Positions 1 to 8,751 of a DNA stretch of 64,000 bases are shown piece by piece. Numbering within the stretch: the first letter of the stretch is position 1; each line of letters begins with the position of its first letter. The stretch lies in contig NZ_CP073078.1 in NCBI RefSeq assembly GCF_018135625.1, positions 4,558,501 through 4,622,500 on the forward strand, written 5' to 3'. Both the position numbers and the translations under genes were made by a program. The notes beneath the pieces are model-generated. The model had not been told where the DNA came from. It saw only the letters and a program-made list of their open reading frames with translations, and made no database searches. Origin of the DNA: Phenylobacterium montanum (GTDB lineage: Bacteria; Pseudomonadota; Alphaproteobacteria; Caulobacterales; Caulobacteraceae).

Positions 1-403
1 GAATCAGCGCGGGCAGCTCGCCGGTGATGTAGCTGTACATCCGGTAGTTCTCGGCGAACGGCGCCTGGGTGGCGTCGACATAGAAGCCGGCGCCCAGGCC
101 GAAGTCGTAGGCGGCCTCGGCGTCGTCCGGCACCCCCTCGCCGCGCGGGCTGGTGTCCGGGGCGACGAAGATCAGGCCCAGCTCGGCGCAGGCTTTGCGG
201 AACTCGCCCTTTTCGGTGACATTGGCGTGGGTGCAGGTCAGGCCCGACAGGTACCAGACCACCGGCAGGGGCGCGCCGGCCTCGGCCTGGGGCGGCAGGA
301 ACACCGAAAAGGTCATCGGGGTCCCGGTTTCGCCCGAGGCGTGGCGATAGACGCCCTGGACGCCGCCGAAGCTCTTGGTGGTGGACACGGTCTCGAAGGT
401 CAT
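1..403 (-). CDS. fghA: S-formylglutathione hydrolase, N-terminal part (cut by window edge)
   Basis: Hydrolyses S-formylglutathione to formate and glutathione, the last step of glutathione-dependent formaldehyde detoxification in the cytoplasm. I translated the reverse strand from the ATG at 403 and obtained 134 residues with no stop before the window edge. Family landmarks are YLSGLTC (residues 51-57), DTSPRG (83-88) and FGLGAGFYVDAT (101-112), typical of the esterase D/FghA family. The catalytic Ser elbow and the Asp/His of the triad lie beyond the edge. It is the last visible gene of a reverse-strand run, 68 bases after the thiolase-like gene. The assignment is confident; only the C-terminus is unseen. 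Confidence 0.9.
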   Translation of the reverse strand, partial: MTFETVSTTKSFGGVQGVYRHASGETGTPMTFSVFLPPQAEAGAPLPVVWYLSGLTCTHANVTEKGEFRKACAELGLIFVAPDTSPRGEGVPDDAEAAYDFGLGAGFYVDATQAPFAENYRMYSYITGELPALI

Positions 404-471
404 GGCGGCCTGCCTGGGGAGATTTCAGGGACCGCGGATGACTAGAGAGGCGCCGCCGTTGCGGCAAGCCC

Positions 472-2013
472 TCAGGCTGGATCGAACGCCTGGATGATCG
501 TCAGGCCCTCGGCGTTGGTCGCGACCGTGACCCGCGCGCCCAGCGGGTCGCGCGCGATCATGGCCTCGACGACCGCCGGATCGGCAGGATCGGTCATGGC
601 CACGAAGCGGCCGCCGCCGTGGTCCAGATGGCCGACGATGATCCCGCGCGGCGCCTTGCCGGCGTAGTCGATGGTGTAGGTCAGGACCGTGGCCGAGCCC
701 TCCGCGGCCTCGACCATGGTCGGCGCCGGCCAGGCGTCGATCTCGGCCTGCAGCGCCTTGCTGTCGGTCCCGTGCCAGGCCGCCGGCCGGGTGGAATAGA
801 TCCCGACGGAATACTTCGACAGGAAGCCGCCGTTGGCGCCCACCAGGCCATAGTCGCCGGGCCGCTCGCGCAGGGCGCGGACCATGCTGGCTATGGCGTG
901 CATGGAGTAGTTGTTGCCGGCCCCGCCGAAGAAGGGCAGGCCGCCGGTCATGGTGAAGGGGCGCGGGTCGTCCAGCGCCAGGTCCAGACCCTCCAGCATG
1001 TTGAACACGGCGATGGGGAAGCAGCTGTAGAGGTCGAACAGGTCGATCTGGTCGATCTCAAGCGCGGCGGCGGCCAGGGCCTGGCGCGCCGCCAGGACCG
1101 AGGCCCGGCTGCGAGAGATGTCCTCGCGCTCGACCACGGTGCGCTCCTTGGCGTCTGCCCCGCCGTGCAGATAGACCAGCTTCTCCTCCGGCACGCCCAG
1201 CTCGCGGGCCTTGCCCAGCGAGGTCATCAGCACCGCCGCGCCTTGATTGGCCTGGTCGCGCGCAACCATGCGGCGAGGGAAGGGATCGGAAGTCAGCCGG
1301 TTTGCGGCGGTGACTGTGGCCAATTGCTCGGCGGTATAGACCTCGCGGGACATGGCGTGCGGATTGTGCGAGGCGACCTCGGTGAACGGCGCGAACAGCT
1401 CGCCCATGGCCAGGGCGTAGGCCTGGCGGTCAAGGCCGAGACGGGCGCGGCGGGCGTTCTCGAACAGGGCGTAGACGCTGATCGGGGTCATCGCCCCATG
1501 GCGAATGAGATCCCCGGTGATCAGGCCGCTGACCCCATAGCCGCGGTCCTCCATCTGGCCGCCGACGCTCTCGGCCCAGTCGCGCGTCTCGCCCTGGGCC
1601 TGCAGGTGGCGGACGGTGGAGATGGATTCCGAGCCGGTGATCAGGGCCGTCTCGACCGCGCCGTCGTGGATCGCCTGGCACAGCTCGTTGACCAGGTGCT
1701 GGGGGCCCTGGCCGCCGGTCACCTCCAGCACCGCGCGGGCCGGGTCGGCGCCAAGGCGGCGGGCGATGGCCCTGGGGAAGTTGTCGGCGGCGCCGAAGGG
1801 CGGAACGGCGCGCGGGGTCGAAACCTCGAACTGGCGGATGGCGGCGATCAGGTCGATGTGCGGGGCGATCGCCTGGCCGGCGCCGGCGTCGTCCAGCGCG
1901 GCTTGCGAGGCGAGGCCCGCCAAGTCCGCCGGCGACAGCGCCCGATAGTCCGGCGCGTCTATGCGTTCGGAAGCTTCCCCGACCCCGATGATGACCGGCG
2001 TAAGCGCGTCCAA
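472..2013 (-). CDS. Thiolase-like protein, TLP1 type (annotated acetyl-CoA acetyltransferase)
   Basis: About 513 residues. A thiolase fold is followed by a C-terminal beta-rich segment (roughly the last 80 residues), as in thiolase-like protein type 1, which is longer than the ~390 residues of true thiolases. Where thiolases carry the nucleophilic Cys in an N-C-A-S-G motif, this protein reads GGQGPQHLVNELCQAI, so the classical active-site motif is absent. The acyl-CoA chemistry is therefore uncertain despite the usual database name. The TTG at 2013 is preferred because GGGAGG lies six bases upstream; a TTG at 2043 has no such site. The same-strand SDR and desaturase genes upstream suggest a lipid or isoprenoid side-chain context (inference). 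Confidence 0.75.
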   Translation of the reverse strand: MDALTPVIIGVGEASERIDAPDYRALSPADLAGLASQAALDDAGAGQAIAPHIDLIAAIRQFEVSTPRAVPPFGAADNFPRAIARRLGADPARAVLEVTGGQGPQHLVNELCQAIHDGAVETALITGSESISTVRHLQAQGETRDWAESVGGQMEDRGYGVSGLITGDLIRHGAMTPISVYALFENARRARLGLDRQAYALAMGELFAPFTEVASHNPHAMSREVYTAEQLATVTAANRLTSDPFPRRMVARDQANQGAAVLMTSLGKARELGVPEEKLVYLHGGADAKERTVVEREDISRSRASVLAARQALAAAALEIDQIDLFDLYSCFPIAVFNMLEGLDLALDDPRPFTMTGGLPFFGGAGNNYSMHAIASMVRALRERPGDYGLVGANGGFLSKYSVGIYSTRPAAWHGTDSKALQAEIDAWPAPTMVEAAEGSATVLTYTIDYAGKAPRGIIVGHLDHGGGRFVAMTDPADPAVVEAMIARDPLGARVTVATNAEGLTIIQAFDPA

Positions 2014-2125
2014 GGCGAACCTCCCGTGTTGGCGGCCTTTCAAAGAGCCTGATCGGTGATAGCCCGCATTCGGGCCGGGCTCTACGGCGACGCAGCGTCA
2101 GGGGCGGCAGGTTTTTTGCGGGGGC

Positions 2126-2881
2126 TCAGCCGCGTCCGACGAACGGCATCTTCGTCGCCATCACGGTCATGGTCAGCACGTTGGCGTCCAGCGGCAGGGC
2201 GGCCATGTGCAGCACGCTCCTGGCGACCACGTCCACGTCCATGGTCGCCTCGACCGCGATCCCGCCATGGGCCTGAGGGACGCCGCCGGCCATGCGGGCG
2301 GTCATCGCGGTGGCGGCGTTGCCGATGTCGATCTGGCCCACGGCGATGTCGAAGGCGCGGCCGTCCAGGGCGGCGGCCTTGGTCAGGCCGGTGATGGCGT
2401 GCTTGGTCGCCGTGTAGGGCGCCGAGTTGGGCCTGGGCGTATGGGCCGATATCGAGCCGTTGTTGATGATCCGCCCGCCGCGCGGGGCCTGGGCCTTCAT
2501 CAGGCGGAAGGCGGCCTGCAGGCAAAGGAAGGCGCCGGTCAGATTGACGTCCACCACCCGCCGCCACTGATCGAACGACAGCTCTTCGAGCGGGACGGGC
2601 GGAGCGCCGGTCCCTGCGTTGTTGAACAGGAGGTCGAGGCGGCCGAACTCAGCCTCGATCCGGCCGAACATGGCGGCGACCTGATCGGGGTCCGAGACGT
2701 CGGCGGCGACGGCCAGGATACGGGCTACGGGGCCGGCGAGGGCGGCGGTCTCCTCCAGCGCGCCGAGACGGCGGCCGGCCAGGGCCACGCTCCAGCCCTC
2801 TCGGGCCAGGGCCAGGGCGACCGCGCGGCCGATGCCGCTGCCGGCGCCGGTGACCAGGGCGAACTTGGTGTGAGCGGACAT
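2126..2881 (-). CDS. SDR family NAD(P)-dependent oxidoreductase
   Basis: Classical short-chain dehydrogenase/reductase of 251 residues, the usual family size. The Rossmann motif TGAGSGIG is at residues 11-18, NNAG at 87-90, and the catalytic Ser-Tyr-Lys set is Ser143 (or Ser145), Tyr156 and Lys160. The substrate cannot be read from sequence; the family reduces or oxidises alcohols and ketones in the cytoplasm. It starts 26 bases downstream of the sterol-desaturase-like gene and 112 bases upstream of the TLP1-like gene on the same strand, so the three are probably co-transcribed and may act on the same hydrophobic substrate (inference). Confidence 0.85.
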   Translation of the reverse strand: MSAHTKFALVTGAGSGIGRAVALALAREGWSVALAGRRLGALEETAALAGPVARILAVAADVSDPDQVAAMFGRIEAEFGRLDLLFNNAGTGAPPVPLEELSFDQWRRVVDVNLTGAFLCLQAAFRLMKAQAPRGGRIINNGSISAHTPRPNSAPYTATKHAITGLTKAAALDGRAFDIAVGQIDIGNAATAMTARMAGGVPQAHGGIAVEATMDVDVVARSVLHMAALPLDANVLTMTVMATKMPFVGRG

Positions 2882-2907
2882 GAGATGGCGCCTCGGCTAG
2901 GGGAGTG

Positions 2908-3954
2908 TCAGCCCTCGACCCCGATCTGTCCTGCGGCTGCGGCCGCGGGCTTGACCGCGCTTCTGGCAGGCAGGAGGCCGGCCCAGAAATCGCGATAGTC
3001 CCGCCATAGGTCCGGGCCGATCCAGGCGCCGTGGCGATAGGGGGTCTCGACCCCGATCACCAGGCTCTGGTCGGCGTCGCCGCGCCAGGTGCCGAACAGG
3101 CGATCCCAAAGGGGCACGAGGGCGAAGTGCCCCACCGGAACCGACAGGTCGAGTATATGGTGCAGGCGATGATGGTTCGGCGACTGCAGCAGCCACCGCC
3201 CGACGAAGCCCCAGGTGGAGTCGATCCGGGAGTGGATCAAGTAGCGCAGCACCAGAACGAAGAAGTTGACTTGGACCAGGGTCTCGGGCTGGACGCCGCA
3301 GATCACCGCGGGCGTGACGACCGCCACCAGATCCGTGAACACCGCCGGGTGGGTGCGCACGGAGTTCAGCACGCAGAAGTCCTCGGCCGCATGGTGGAAG
3401 CGGTGCAGCGGCCAGAACCAATGCGTATGGTCCAGGCGGTGGCCCCAATAGTCGAAGAACGAGAACAGCACGAAATAGCCGGCGAACTGAACCGCCGGCG
3501 GCAGATGCGCCAGCGTCAGGTCGAAGCCGATCGCGGCGGCTAGCTGCTGATGCAGCCAGGCGCCCGAGACCAGGGCCACGCCCAGGCTCATCACCACAGT
3601 CAGGGCCGACATGATGCGGCCCTGCCAACCCAGAAAGCAGACGAGGTCGGAAAGGCTGGAGCGGGGGTGATCGATCAGGAGCAGCCGCATCGAGCTGCGG
3701 CGCCAGCCGACGAAGCAGAGCTCGAGCACGAAGATGGCCGGTATCACCAGCACCATGACCGCGGCGGTGGCGAAGATGCGGCGATGTAGCTGGGTCAGCG
3801 TCGCGACGTGGCCGCCGATCGCAAGGCGCAGTGTATCCGGCGTCAGCCGCTCGATCCCCCAACTGACCGCCGCGCCGAGGGCGAGGTAGATCAGAAAGCC
3901 GGACAGGATCGCGTTGCGCACGCGCGTGTCACTGTTCACTTCCGAATTCGACAC
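2908..3954 (-). CDS. Sterol desaturase / fatty acid hydroxylase family membrane di-iron protein
   Basis: Predicted integral-membrane di-iron oxygenase of about 348 residues. The iron-binding histidine clusters are visible: HRLDH, HRFHH and NHHRLHH, in the order expected for the fatty-acid-hydroxylase superfamily (PF04116). Long hydrophobic stretches precede and separate them. Members hydroxylate or desaturate lipids, sterols, carotenoids or ether lipids; the substrate here is unknown. I place the start at GTG 3954, with AGGGG seven bases upstream; an upstream extension to 4035 is open but lacks a ribosome site and reads as low-complexity. First gene of the reverse-strand run, with SDR and TLP1-like genes downstream. 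Confidence 0.82.
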   Translation of the reverse strand: MSNSEVNSDTRVRNAILSGFLIYLALGAAVSWGIERLTPDTLRLAIGGHVATLTQLHRRIFATAAVMVLVIPAIFVLELCFVGWRRSSMRLLLIDHPRSSLSDLVCFLGWQGRIMSALTVVMSLGVALVSGAWLHQQLAAAIGFDLTLAHLPPAVQFAGYFVLFSFFDYWGHRLDHTHWFWPLHRFHHAAEDFCVLNSVRTHPAVFTDLVAVVTPAVICGVQPETLVQVNFFVLVLRYLIHSRIDSTWGFVGRWLLQSPNHHRLHHILDLSVPVGHFALVPLWDRLFGTWRGDADQSLVIGVETPYRHGAWIGPDLWRDYRDFWAGLLPARSAVKPAAAAAGQIGVEG

Positions 3955-4327
3955 CAGATAGCCCCTGCGCCGCAAACACGCTGGCTCGTCAGCAAGCTTC
4001 AGGCCATCGATGGCGCCGGTTGGAGCGGGCCGCAACAGGAGATGTTTGTCTTCTGCGAGCCATCAGGCTGGACGAGTATCGCTTCAGGTCGCGTTGAACT
4101 CCCGCGCCGCCGATCCGAATTCAAAGGACCCGATCGATTTTGGAAGTCCAGGGCGAGGCGAAGCGGCGGCCGACCCGCGCATTTCCTTGTCCCGCTTTGG
4201 GTATGGCGGGGGCAGGCAAGGGGTTGTTAACCATAACACCTGGATAGTCATGGCGACGCGACCCTGGGTGAAGACTGCGCATCGGCGGCGTATCCCAGGC
4301 GCAAAACCTGCAGACCTCGGAGGCGTC
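3955..4327. other. Divergent intergenic region with a CtrA half-site-like sequence
   Basis: 373 bases between the desaturase and ParA-type genes. Open reading continues into the ParA frame from 4010, but the translated stretch has no family resemblance. The only motif I see is TTAACCAT at 4227-4234, about 95 bases before the ParA start, resembling a CtrA half-site. A second half-site at the right spacing is absent, so a regulatory role is only a suggestion. Confidence 0.35.
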
Positions 4328-5092
4328 ATGCCTACCATCGCCTTCATGAGCTCCAAGGGCGGCGCCGGCAAGACGACGGCCGCCCTGACCCTGGCCCTGG
4401 GCCTCGCCCGGCGCGGCGAAAACGTCTCGGTGATCGACGCCGACACCAACCAGCCGATCATGCGCTGGCGCACGCACGCCGCGGGCCTGGAGAACCTGAC
4501 CGTATTCCCCGCGCGCACCAGCGCCCAGCTGCTGCAGGCGCTGGACGACGCCCGCGCTCAGGGGGCCTGGCTGATCGTCGACACCGAAGGCACGGCTCGG
4601 TCCTGGGACCAGGTGGGCGCGATCAAGCCGGACCTGACGATCATCCCGGTCGGCGCCTCGCCGCTCGAGGCCGCCGAGGCGATCCGCACTTCGCGCTCGT
4701 TGCAGAACATGGCGACCTTCTTCGACCGGCGCCTGCCGCACGCCTGCGTCTTCACCCGCCTGCCGGCGGCGATCCGCGCCCGCTCGTTCGGCCTGGTGGT
4801 GCGCCAGCTGCGCGCCGAGCGGATCGCCATCATCGAAACGCCGCTGATCGAAAAGGAAGCCTTCCGGGCCATGTTCTGGAACGGCGGCACCCTCGACAGC
4901 CTGGACCCCGAACAGGTCTCCGGCCTGGAATCGGCCCGCAACAACGCCGAACTCTATGCCGGCGACGTGCTGCGTCTGTTCGCCCCCGGCGGCCCGCTGC
5001 ACCAGGCTCCGCCGGCCCCGGCCGTCGCGCCAGCCCAGGGCTGGGCGCCCCAGGCGGCGCCGGCGGCCGCGATGATGCCCAACGCCGCCTGA
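4328..5092 (+). CDS. Orphan ParA/VirC1-type P-loop ATPase
   Basis: 254-residue member of the ParA/MinD superfamily. Residues 10-17 form the deviant Walker A motif KGGAGKTT with the signature lysine, residues 36-39 contain the conserved IDAD, and VDTEG (84-88) corresponds to Walker B. Such ATPases form ATP-dependent dimers on DNA or membrane and position chromosomes, plasmids or protein complexes. The tail is Ala/Pro rich. The ATG at 4328 is chosen over upstream in-frame starts because GGAGG (4319-4323) lies four bases before it and the protein then begins directly at the first beta strand. No ParB-like gene is adjacent, so the cargo is unknown. It could be a VirC1-like or MipZ-like factor. 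Confidence 0.85.
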   Translation: MPTIAFMSSKGGAGKTTAALTLALGLARRGENVSVIDADTNQPIMRWRTHAAGLENLTVFPARTSAQLLQALDDARAQGAWLIVDTEGTARSWDQVGAIKPDLTIIPVGASPLEAAEAIRTSRSLQNMATFFDRRLPHACVFTRLPAAIRARSFGLVVRQLRAERIAIIETPLIEKEAFRAMFWNGGTLDSLDPEQVSGLESARNNAELYAGDVLRLFAPGGPLHQAPPAPAVAPAQGWAPQAAPAAAMMPNAA

Positions 5093-5105
5093 GCGGCTGG
5101 CGGGA

Positions 5106-6083
5106 TCAGCCCGCCAGCATGTCCGCCAGCCGGCCGCGGATGATGGCCTCCGCCTCGGTCATGATGCGGTCGATCAGCTCCTGGCAGGTCGGAATGTCGT
5201 GGATCAGGCCCGCGACCATGCCGCAGGACCAGGCGCCGGCGTCCATCTGACCCTCGACCATGATCTTCGGATAGACCCCCGCCACCTCGGGGAAGATGTC
5301 CTCGAACTTGATGTTGGCGCCCAGGGTCCGCTCCTTCTCCAGCAGGCGCTCGACCCCGGCGTTGACCAGCACGCGCTCGGTGTTGCGGAGCGGGCGCATG
5401 ACCAGGCGTGTGTCGAGCTCGCTGGCGGCGACGATGGCCTGCTTCACGTTATCATGCACCGGCGCTTCCTTGGTGGCGATGAAGCGGGTGCCCATGTTCA
5501 GGCCGTCCGCGCCCATGGCCAGCGCGGCGACCAGCTGGCTGCCGGTGGCGCAACCGCCCGAGGCGACGAAGGGGATCTTCAGCTCTTCCGCCGCCCGCGG
5601 CAGCAGCACCCAGTTGCCGACGTCGTCCTCGCCCGGATGCCCGCCGCACTCGAAGCCGTCGACGCTGACCGCGTCGCAGCCGATGGACTCGGCCTTCAGC
5701 GAGTGGCGGACCGAGGTGCACTTGTGGATCACCTTGATCCCGGCCTCTTTCAGCGCCGGCAGCCACTTCTGCGGATTGTTGCCGGCGGTCTCGACGATCT
5801 TCACCCCCCCGTCGATGATCGCCTTCACATAGCCCGGATAGTCCGGCGGATTGACCGAGGGAAGGAAGGTCAGGTTCACCCCGAACGGCTTGTCGGTCAG
5901 GCCGCGGCACTTCTTGATCTCGGCCGCCAGCTTCTCGGGCGTGCCCTGGGTCAGGCCGGTGATGATCCCCAGGCCACCGGCGTTGGAGACCGCCGCCGCC
6001 ATCTCCGCGAAGCCGACATAGTGCATGCCGCCCTGGATGATCGGGTGCTTGATGCCGAACAGTTCGGTGATGCGGGTCTTCAT
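5106..6083 (-). CDS. Nitronate monooxygenase (2-nitropropane dioxygenase-like)
   Basis: 325-residue FMN-dependent TIM-barrel enzyme that oxidises alkyl nitronates such as propionate-3-nitronate in the cytoplasm. The N-terminus HPIIQGGMHYVG and the glycine-rich AGGLGIITG are typical. The phosphate-binding stretch GGCATGSQ followed by GADGLNMGTRF near residues 180-205 marks the FMN site. Length is normal for the shorter bacterial class. It converges with the ParA-type gene and is separated by 13 bases. It is probably transcribed alone, since the next reverse-strand gene begins far upstream at 7465. Some relatives are enoyl-ACP reductase-like (FabK), but the short length and motifs favour nitronate monooxygenase. 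Confidence 0.85.
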   Translation of the reverse strand: MKTRITELFGIKHPIIQGGMHYVGFAEMAAAVSNAGGLGIITGLTQGTPEKLAAEIKKCRGLTDKPFGVNLTFLPSVNPPDYPGYVKAIIDGGVKIVETAGNNPQKWLPALKEAGIKVIHKCTSVRHSLKAESIGCDAVSVDGFECGGHPGEDDVGNWVLLPRAAEELKIPFVASGGCATGSQLVAALAMGADGLNMGTRFIATKEAPVHDNVKQAIVAASELDTRLVMRPLRNTERVLVNAGVERLLEKERTLGANIKFEDIFPEVAGVYPKIMVEGQMDAGAWSCGMVAGLIHDIPTCQELIDRIMTEAEAIIRGRLADMLAG

Positions 6084-6172
6084 GGGGCGGTTCCCTGGCG
6101 TTGTTGGTTCGCCGCCAAGGACCCGGGTTTACGCGAGGGTTGTCAAGGCCGTTGCGTTTGGAAACGGGGAGG

Positions 6173-7465
6173 TCAGGGCCGGTCCGCCGTGACCTGCGCC
6201 TGAACCTGGACCGCCGCGGGGACCGAGTCGGTCGAGGCGAACTCGCCCTGGCCGACGCCGAAGGCGGTGCGATCGAGGCCGACGGTTCCCCTGGCGCGGG
6301 CGGTCTTGCCGTCGATCTTCAGGGTGAAGGGCAGGCTGACCGGCTTCTTCACCCCGCGCAGGTCCAGGGTCCCGTCGGCGACGAAGCGGCCCTCGCCGGT
6401 CTTGCGGAACTTGGCTGCGGTGAAGACGGCCTTGGGATGGGTGGCGACGTCGAACCAGTCCGCGGTCGGCAGGGTGGCGTCGCGCTGGGGGTCGCCGGTG
6501 GCGGCCGAGGCCAGGTCGATCTCGACCTTGATGTGGGATTTGTCGAGGGCGTCCGGCGAGAACCGGATGTCGGCGGTCCAGCGGTCGAAGCGGCCCTGGA
6601 TCGTCTGGCCCGACCAGGTGGTGGTGAAGCCGAGGCTGGAGCCCTTGCGCACGGTCCATTGGGCCGGCGGCAGGGGCGCTTCGGCGGTCTGGGCCGCTGC
6701 TGCTGCGGACTGGGCGGGCGCCGACGAAGCCGGCTGAGCGGCGGAAGCGGCCGGCGCGGGCGGCTCGGGCTGGGCGATCGGGGCGGGCGGCGGCGCGGCG
6801 GCGGCTTGCGGCAGGGGCGGGCGGTAGGTCAGGCCAACCCCGATCACCGCCAGGAAGGCCGCCGCGGTCAGCCACAGGCGCGGCTCGGCAATGCCCGGCT
6901 TGGCCCCGGCCGCCATGTGGGCGAACACCCGGTCGCGGTCGATGATCTGGTGCTTGGCCACCGCGCCCAGGTGCAGGGCCAGCAACAGGTAGGCGATCTT
7001 GACCAGGATCTCGTGCGATTCCTTGGAATTGGCATACCAGACGTGCTTGGCCGGGGCGGCCAACTCGGCCACGCCCGGCACGTGCGGCCAGGGTATGGCG
7101 CCATAGAGCAGGGTGGGGATGCCGGTCGGGCTGGCCGACACCGCCAGCCAGCCGGTGAGCGGCAGGCCGATCATCAGGCCGTAGAAGCCCACATGGACGA
7201 TCTTGGCCGCCGCCGCTTCCCAGGCCGGCTGGTCCACGTGCGGCGGCTTGTTCACGAGGCGCCAGCCCAGCCTGACGAGGCTCAGCAGCAGGATGGTGAT
7301 ACCCACCGACTTGTGCAGCTGGAACAGGGCGAAGGCCAAGGCGCTGTGCTTGGGCGCCCAGCCCATGCGCCAGCCCAAAAGGATCTGGAACACGATCGCC
7401 ACGGCGATCAGCCAGTGCAGCACGATGGCCACGGTGGTGTAGCGGTCACGCGGCGCAGCGCTCAT
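6173..7465 (-). CDS. Cytochrome b561 domain fused to periplasmic YceI domain
   Basis: 430-residue two-domain protein. Residues 1-190 form a cytochrome b561-type membrane domain with four or more helices and candidate haem-ligand histidines at 17 and 51 plus two in the SHEILVKIAYLLLALHLG segment. A Pro/Ala-rich linker with a transmembrane segment follows (about 200-265). The C-terminal ~165 residues are a YceI lipocalin-like domain, a fold known to bind polyisoprenoids. The membrane part would shuttle electrons to or from quinone and the YceI part would sit in the periplasm (inference). Usually these are separate adjacent genes. The start at 7465 has AGGAG upstream; the open frame extends to 7654 without support. 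Confidence 0.88.
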   Translation of the reverse strand: MSAAPRDRYTTVAIVLHWLIAVAIVFQILLGWRMGWAPKHSALAFALFQLHKSVGITILLLSLVRLGWRLVNKPPHVDQPAWEAAAAKIVHVGFYGLMIGLPLTGWLAVSASPTGIPTLLYGAIPWPHVPGVAELAAPAKHVWYANSKESHEILVKIAYLLLALHLGAVAKHQIIDRDRVFAHMAAGAKPGIAEPRLWLTAAAFLAVIGVGLTYRPPLPQAAAAPPPAPIAQPEPPAPAASAAQPASSAPAQSAAAAAQTAEAPLPPAQWTVRKGSSLGFTTTWSGQTIQGRFDRWTADIRFSPDALDKSHIKVEIDLASAATGDPQRDATLPTADWFDVATHPKAVFTAAKFRKTGEGRFVADGTLDLRGVKKPVSLPFTLKIDGKTARARGTVGLDRTAFGVGQGEFASTDSVPAAVQVQAQVTADRP

Positions 7466-7652
7466 GCGGGGCTCCTTCTGGCGATCGTCCCGGCGCCGTC
7501 GGCCAAGGTTCGAGCGCTGCAGCATATAGGGGCGGTCATTGAGGCGGCAATCCGGCGGCTGGCGCCGTGCGCACGCGCGGGCGCAGCTTGAAATTGGCAT
7601 AATGCGTGCCACTATGCCGTCGAGCCGGACAGTCGGCGGCGGGGGAAAGCGC

Positions 7653-8741
7653 ATGCGCCGGGTGAGCGGGTGGCTTGTCGTCTTGGGCGTGGTGGCCGTG
7701 ATCGGCGCGGGCGTCTGGCTCGCGCGAGGTGCGGCGGCCCTGAGGCTGATGGCGCGGGTCTATGATCAGGCCCTGGCTCAGGATCCGTTGCAGAGCCTGC
7801 CCGACGGCCTGCATGTCGGCCTTTGCGGCACGGGCTCGCCCATGGCCGATCCGGCGCGGGCCGGGCCCTGCACGGTGGTGGTGGCCGGGCGGCGCATGTT
7901 CGTGGTCGACTCCGGTCCCGGCAGCGTGCGCAACCTGACCCTGATGAACCTGCCGCCGGCGCGGGCCGAGGCGGCGTTTCTGACCCACTTCCATTCCGAC
8001 CACATCGGCGACCTGGGCGAGTTGATGCTGCAGCACTGGGCCGGCGGTGCGGCCGGCGCGCCGTTGCCGGTCTATGGCCCGACCGGGGTGGACCAGGTGG
8101 TGGGCGGGTTCATGGCCGCCTATGGCCTGGACCGCGGCTACCGCATCGCCCATCACGGGCCCAAGGTGGTGCCGCCGCCCGGCTTCGGCGGCGCGCCGCA
8201 CGCCTTTCCCATGAACAAGACCGCGGTGGACGTGACCTTGATCGACGACGCCGATCTGAAGGTGGTGGCCTTCCCGGTGGATCACGGCCCCGTCGATCCG
8301 GCGGTCGGCTATCTGTTCGCCTACAAGGGGCGGCGGGTGGTGGTCAGCGGCGACACCGCCCCCTCGGCGCGGCTGGAGGCCGAGGCGCGGGGCGCCGACC
8401 TTCTGGTGCACGAGGGCTTGCAGCCGCGGCTGGTGGAGATGCAGCGCCAGGCGGCCCTGCGCCACGGCCGCACCAACCTGGCCGCGATCCTGCACGACAT
8501 ATTGAGCTATCACACCACGCCCGAGCAGGCCGCCGGCATAGCCGAGCGCGACCATGTGCGGATGCTGGTCTTCACCCACGTGATCCCGCCCCTGCCGATC
8601 AAGGCGCTGGAGGGGCCGTTCCTGGGCGACGCGCCGAAAATCTATCACGGGCCGATCCGCGTCGGCCACGACGGCGACTTCTTCAGCCTGCCGCCGGGCG
8701 GGACCGAGATCCGCCAGACCAGCCGCCTCTTGCTGCGATAG
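7653..8741 (+). CDS. Membrane-anchored metallo-beta-lactamase-fold hydrolase
   Basis: 362 residues starting with a hydrophobic helix (about residues 5-25), so probably anchored in the inner membrane and facing the periplasm or exported. The metal-binding motif H-F-H-S-D-H at residues 112-117 and a later VVSGDTAPS segment match the RNase Z/arylsulfatase-like MBL class, not beta-lactamases. The substrate is unknown. The start at 7653 follows GGGGGA at about seven bases; an in-frame start at 7539 lacks a ribosome site and would overlap the opposite gene's leader. The downstream GST-like gene begins 10 bases after the stop and is probably co-transcribed. Confidence 0.8.
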   Translation: MRRVSGWLVVLGVVAVIGAGVWLARGAAALRLMARVYDQALAQDPLQSLPDGLHVGLCGTGSPMADPARAGPCTVVVAGRRMFVVDSGPGSVRNLTLMNLPPARAEAAFLTHFHSDHIGDLGELMLQHWAGGAAGAPLPVYGPTGVDQVVGGFMAAYGLDRGYRIAHHGPKVVPPPGFGGAPHAFPMNKTAVDVTLIDDADLKVVAFPVDHGPVDPAVGYLFAYKGRRVVVSGDTAPSARLEAEARGADLLVHEGLQPRLVEMQRQAALRHGRTNLAAILHDILSYHTTPEQAAGIAERDHVRMLVFTHVIPPLPIKALEGPFLGDAPKIYHGPIRVGHDGDFFSLPPGGTEIRQTSRLLLR

Positions 8742-8751
8742 GAGCAGAGCC

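Noticed and set aside
619-2052. Forward-strand open frame of 477 residues
   Set aside because: Antisense of the thiolase-like gene. High GC keeps the opposite frames open; its translation is repetitive Gly/Ala/Arg/Val and lacks a ribosome site.
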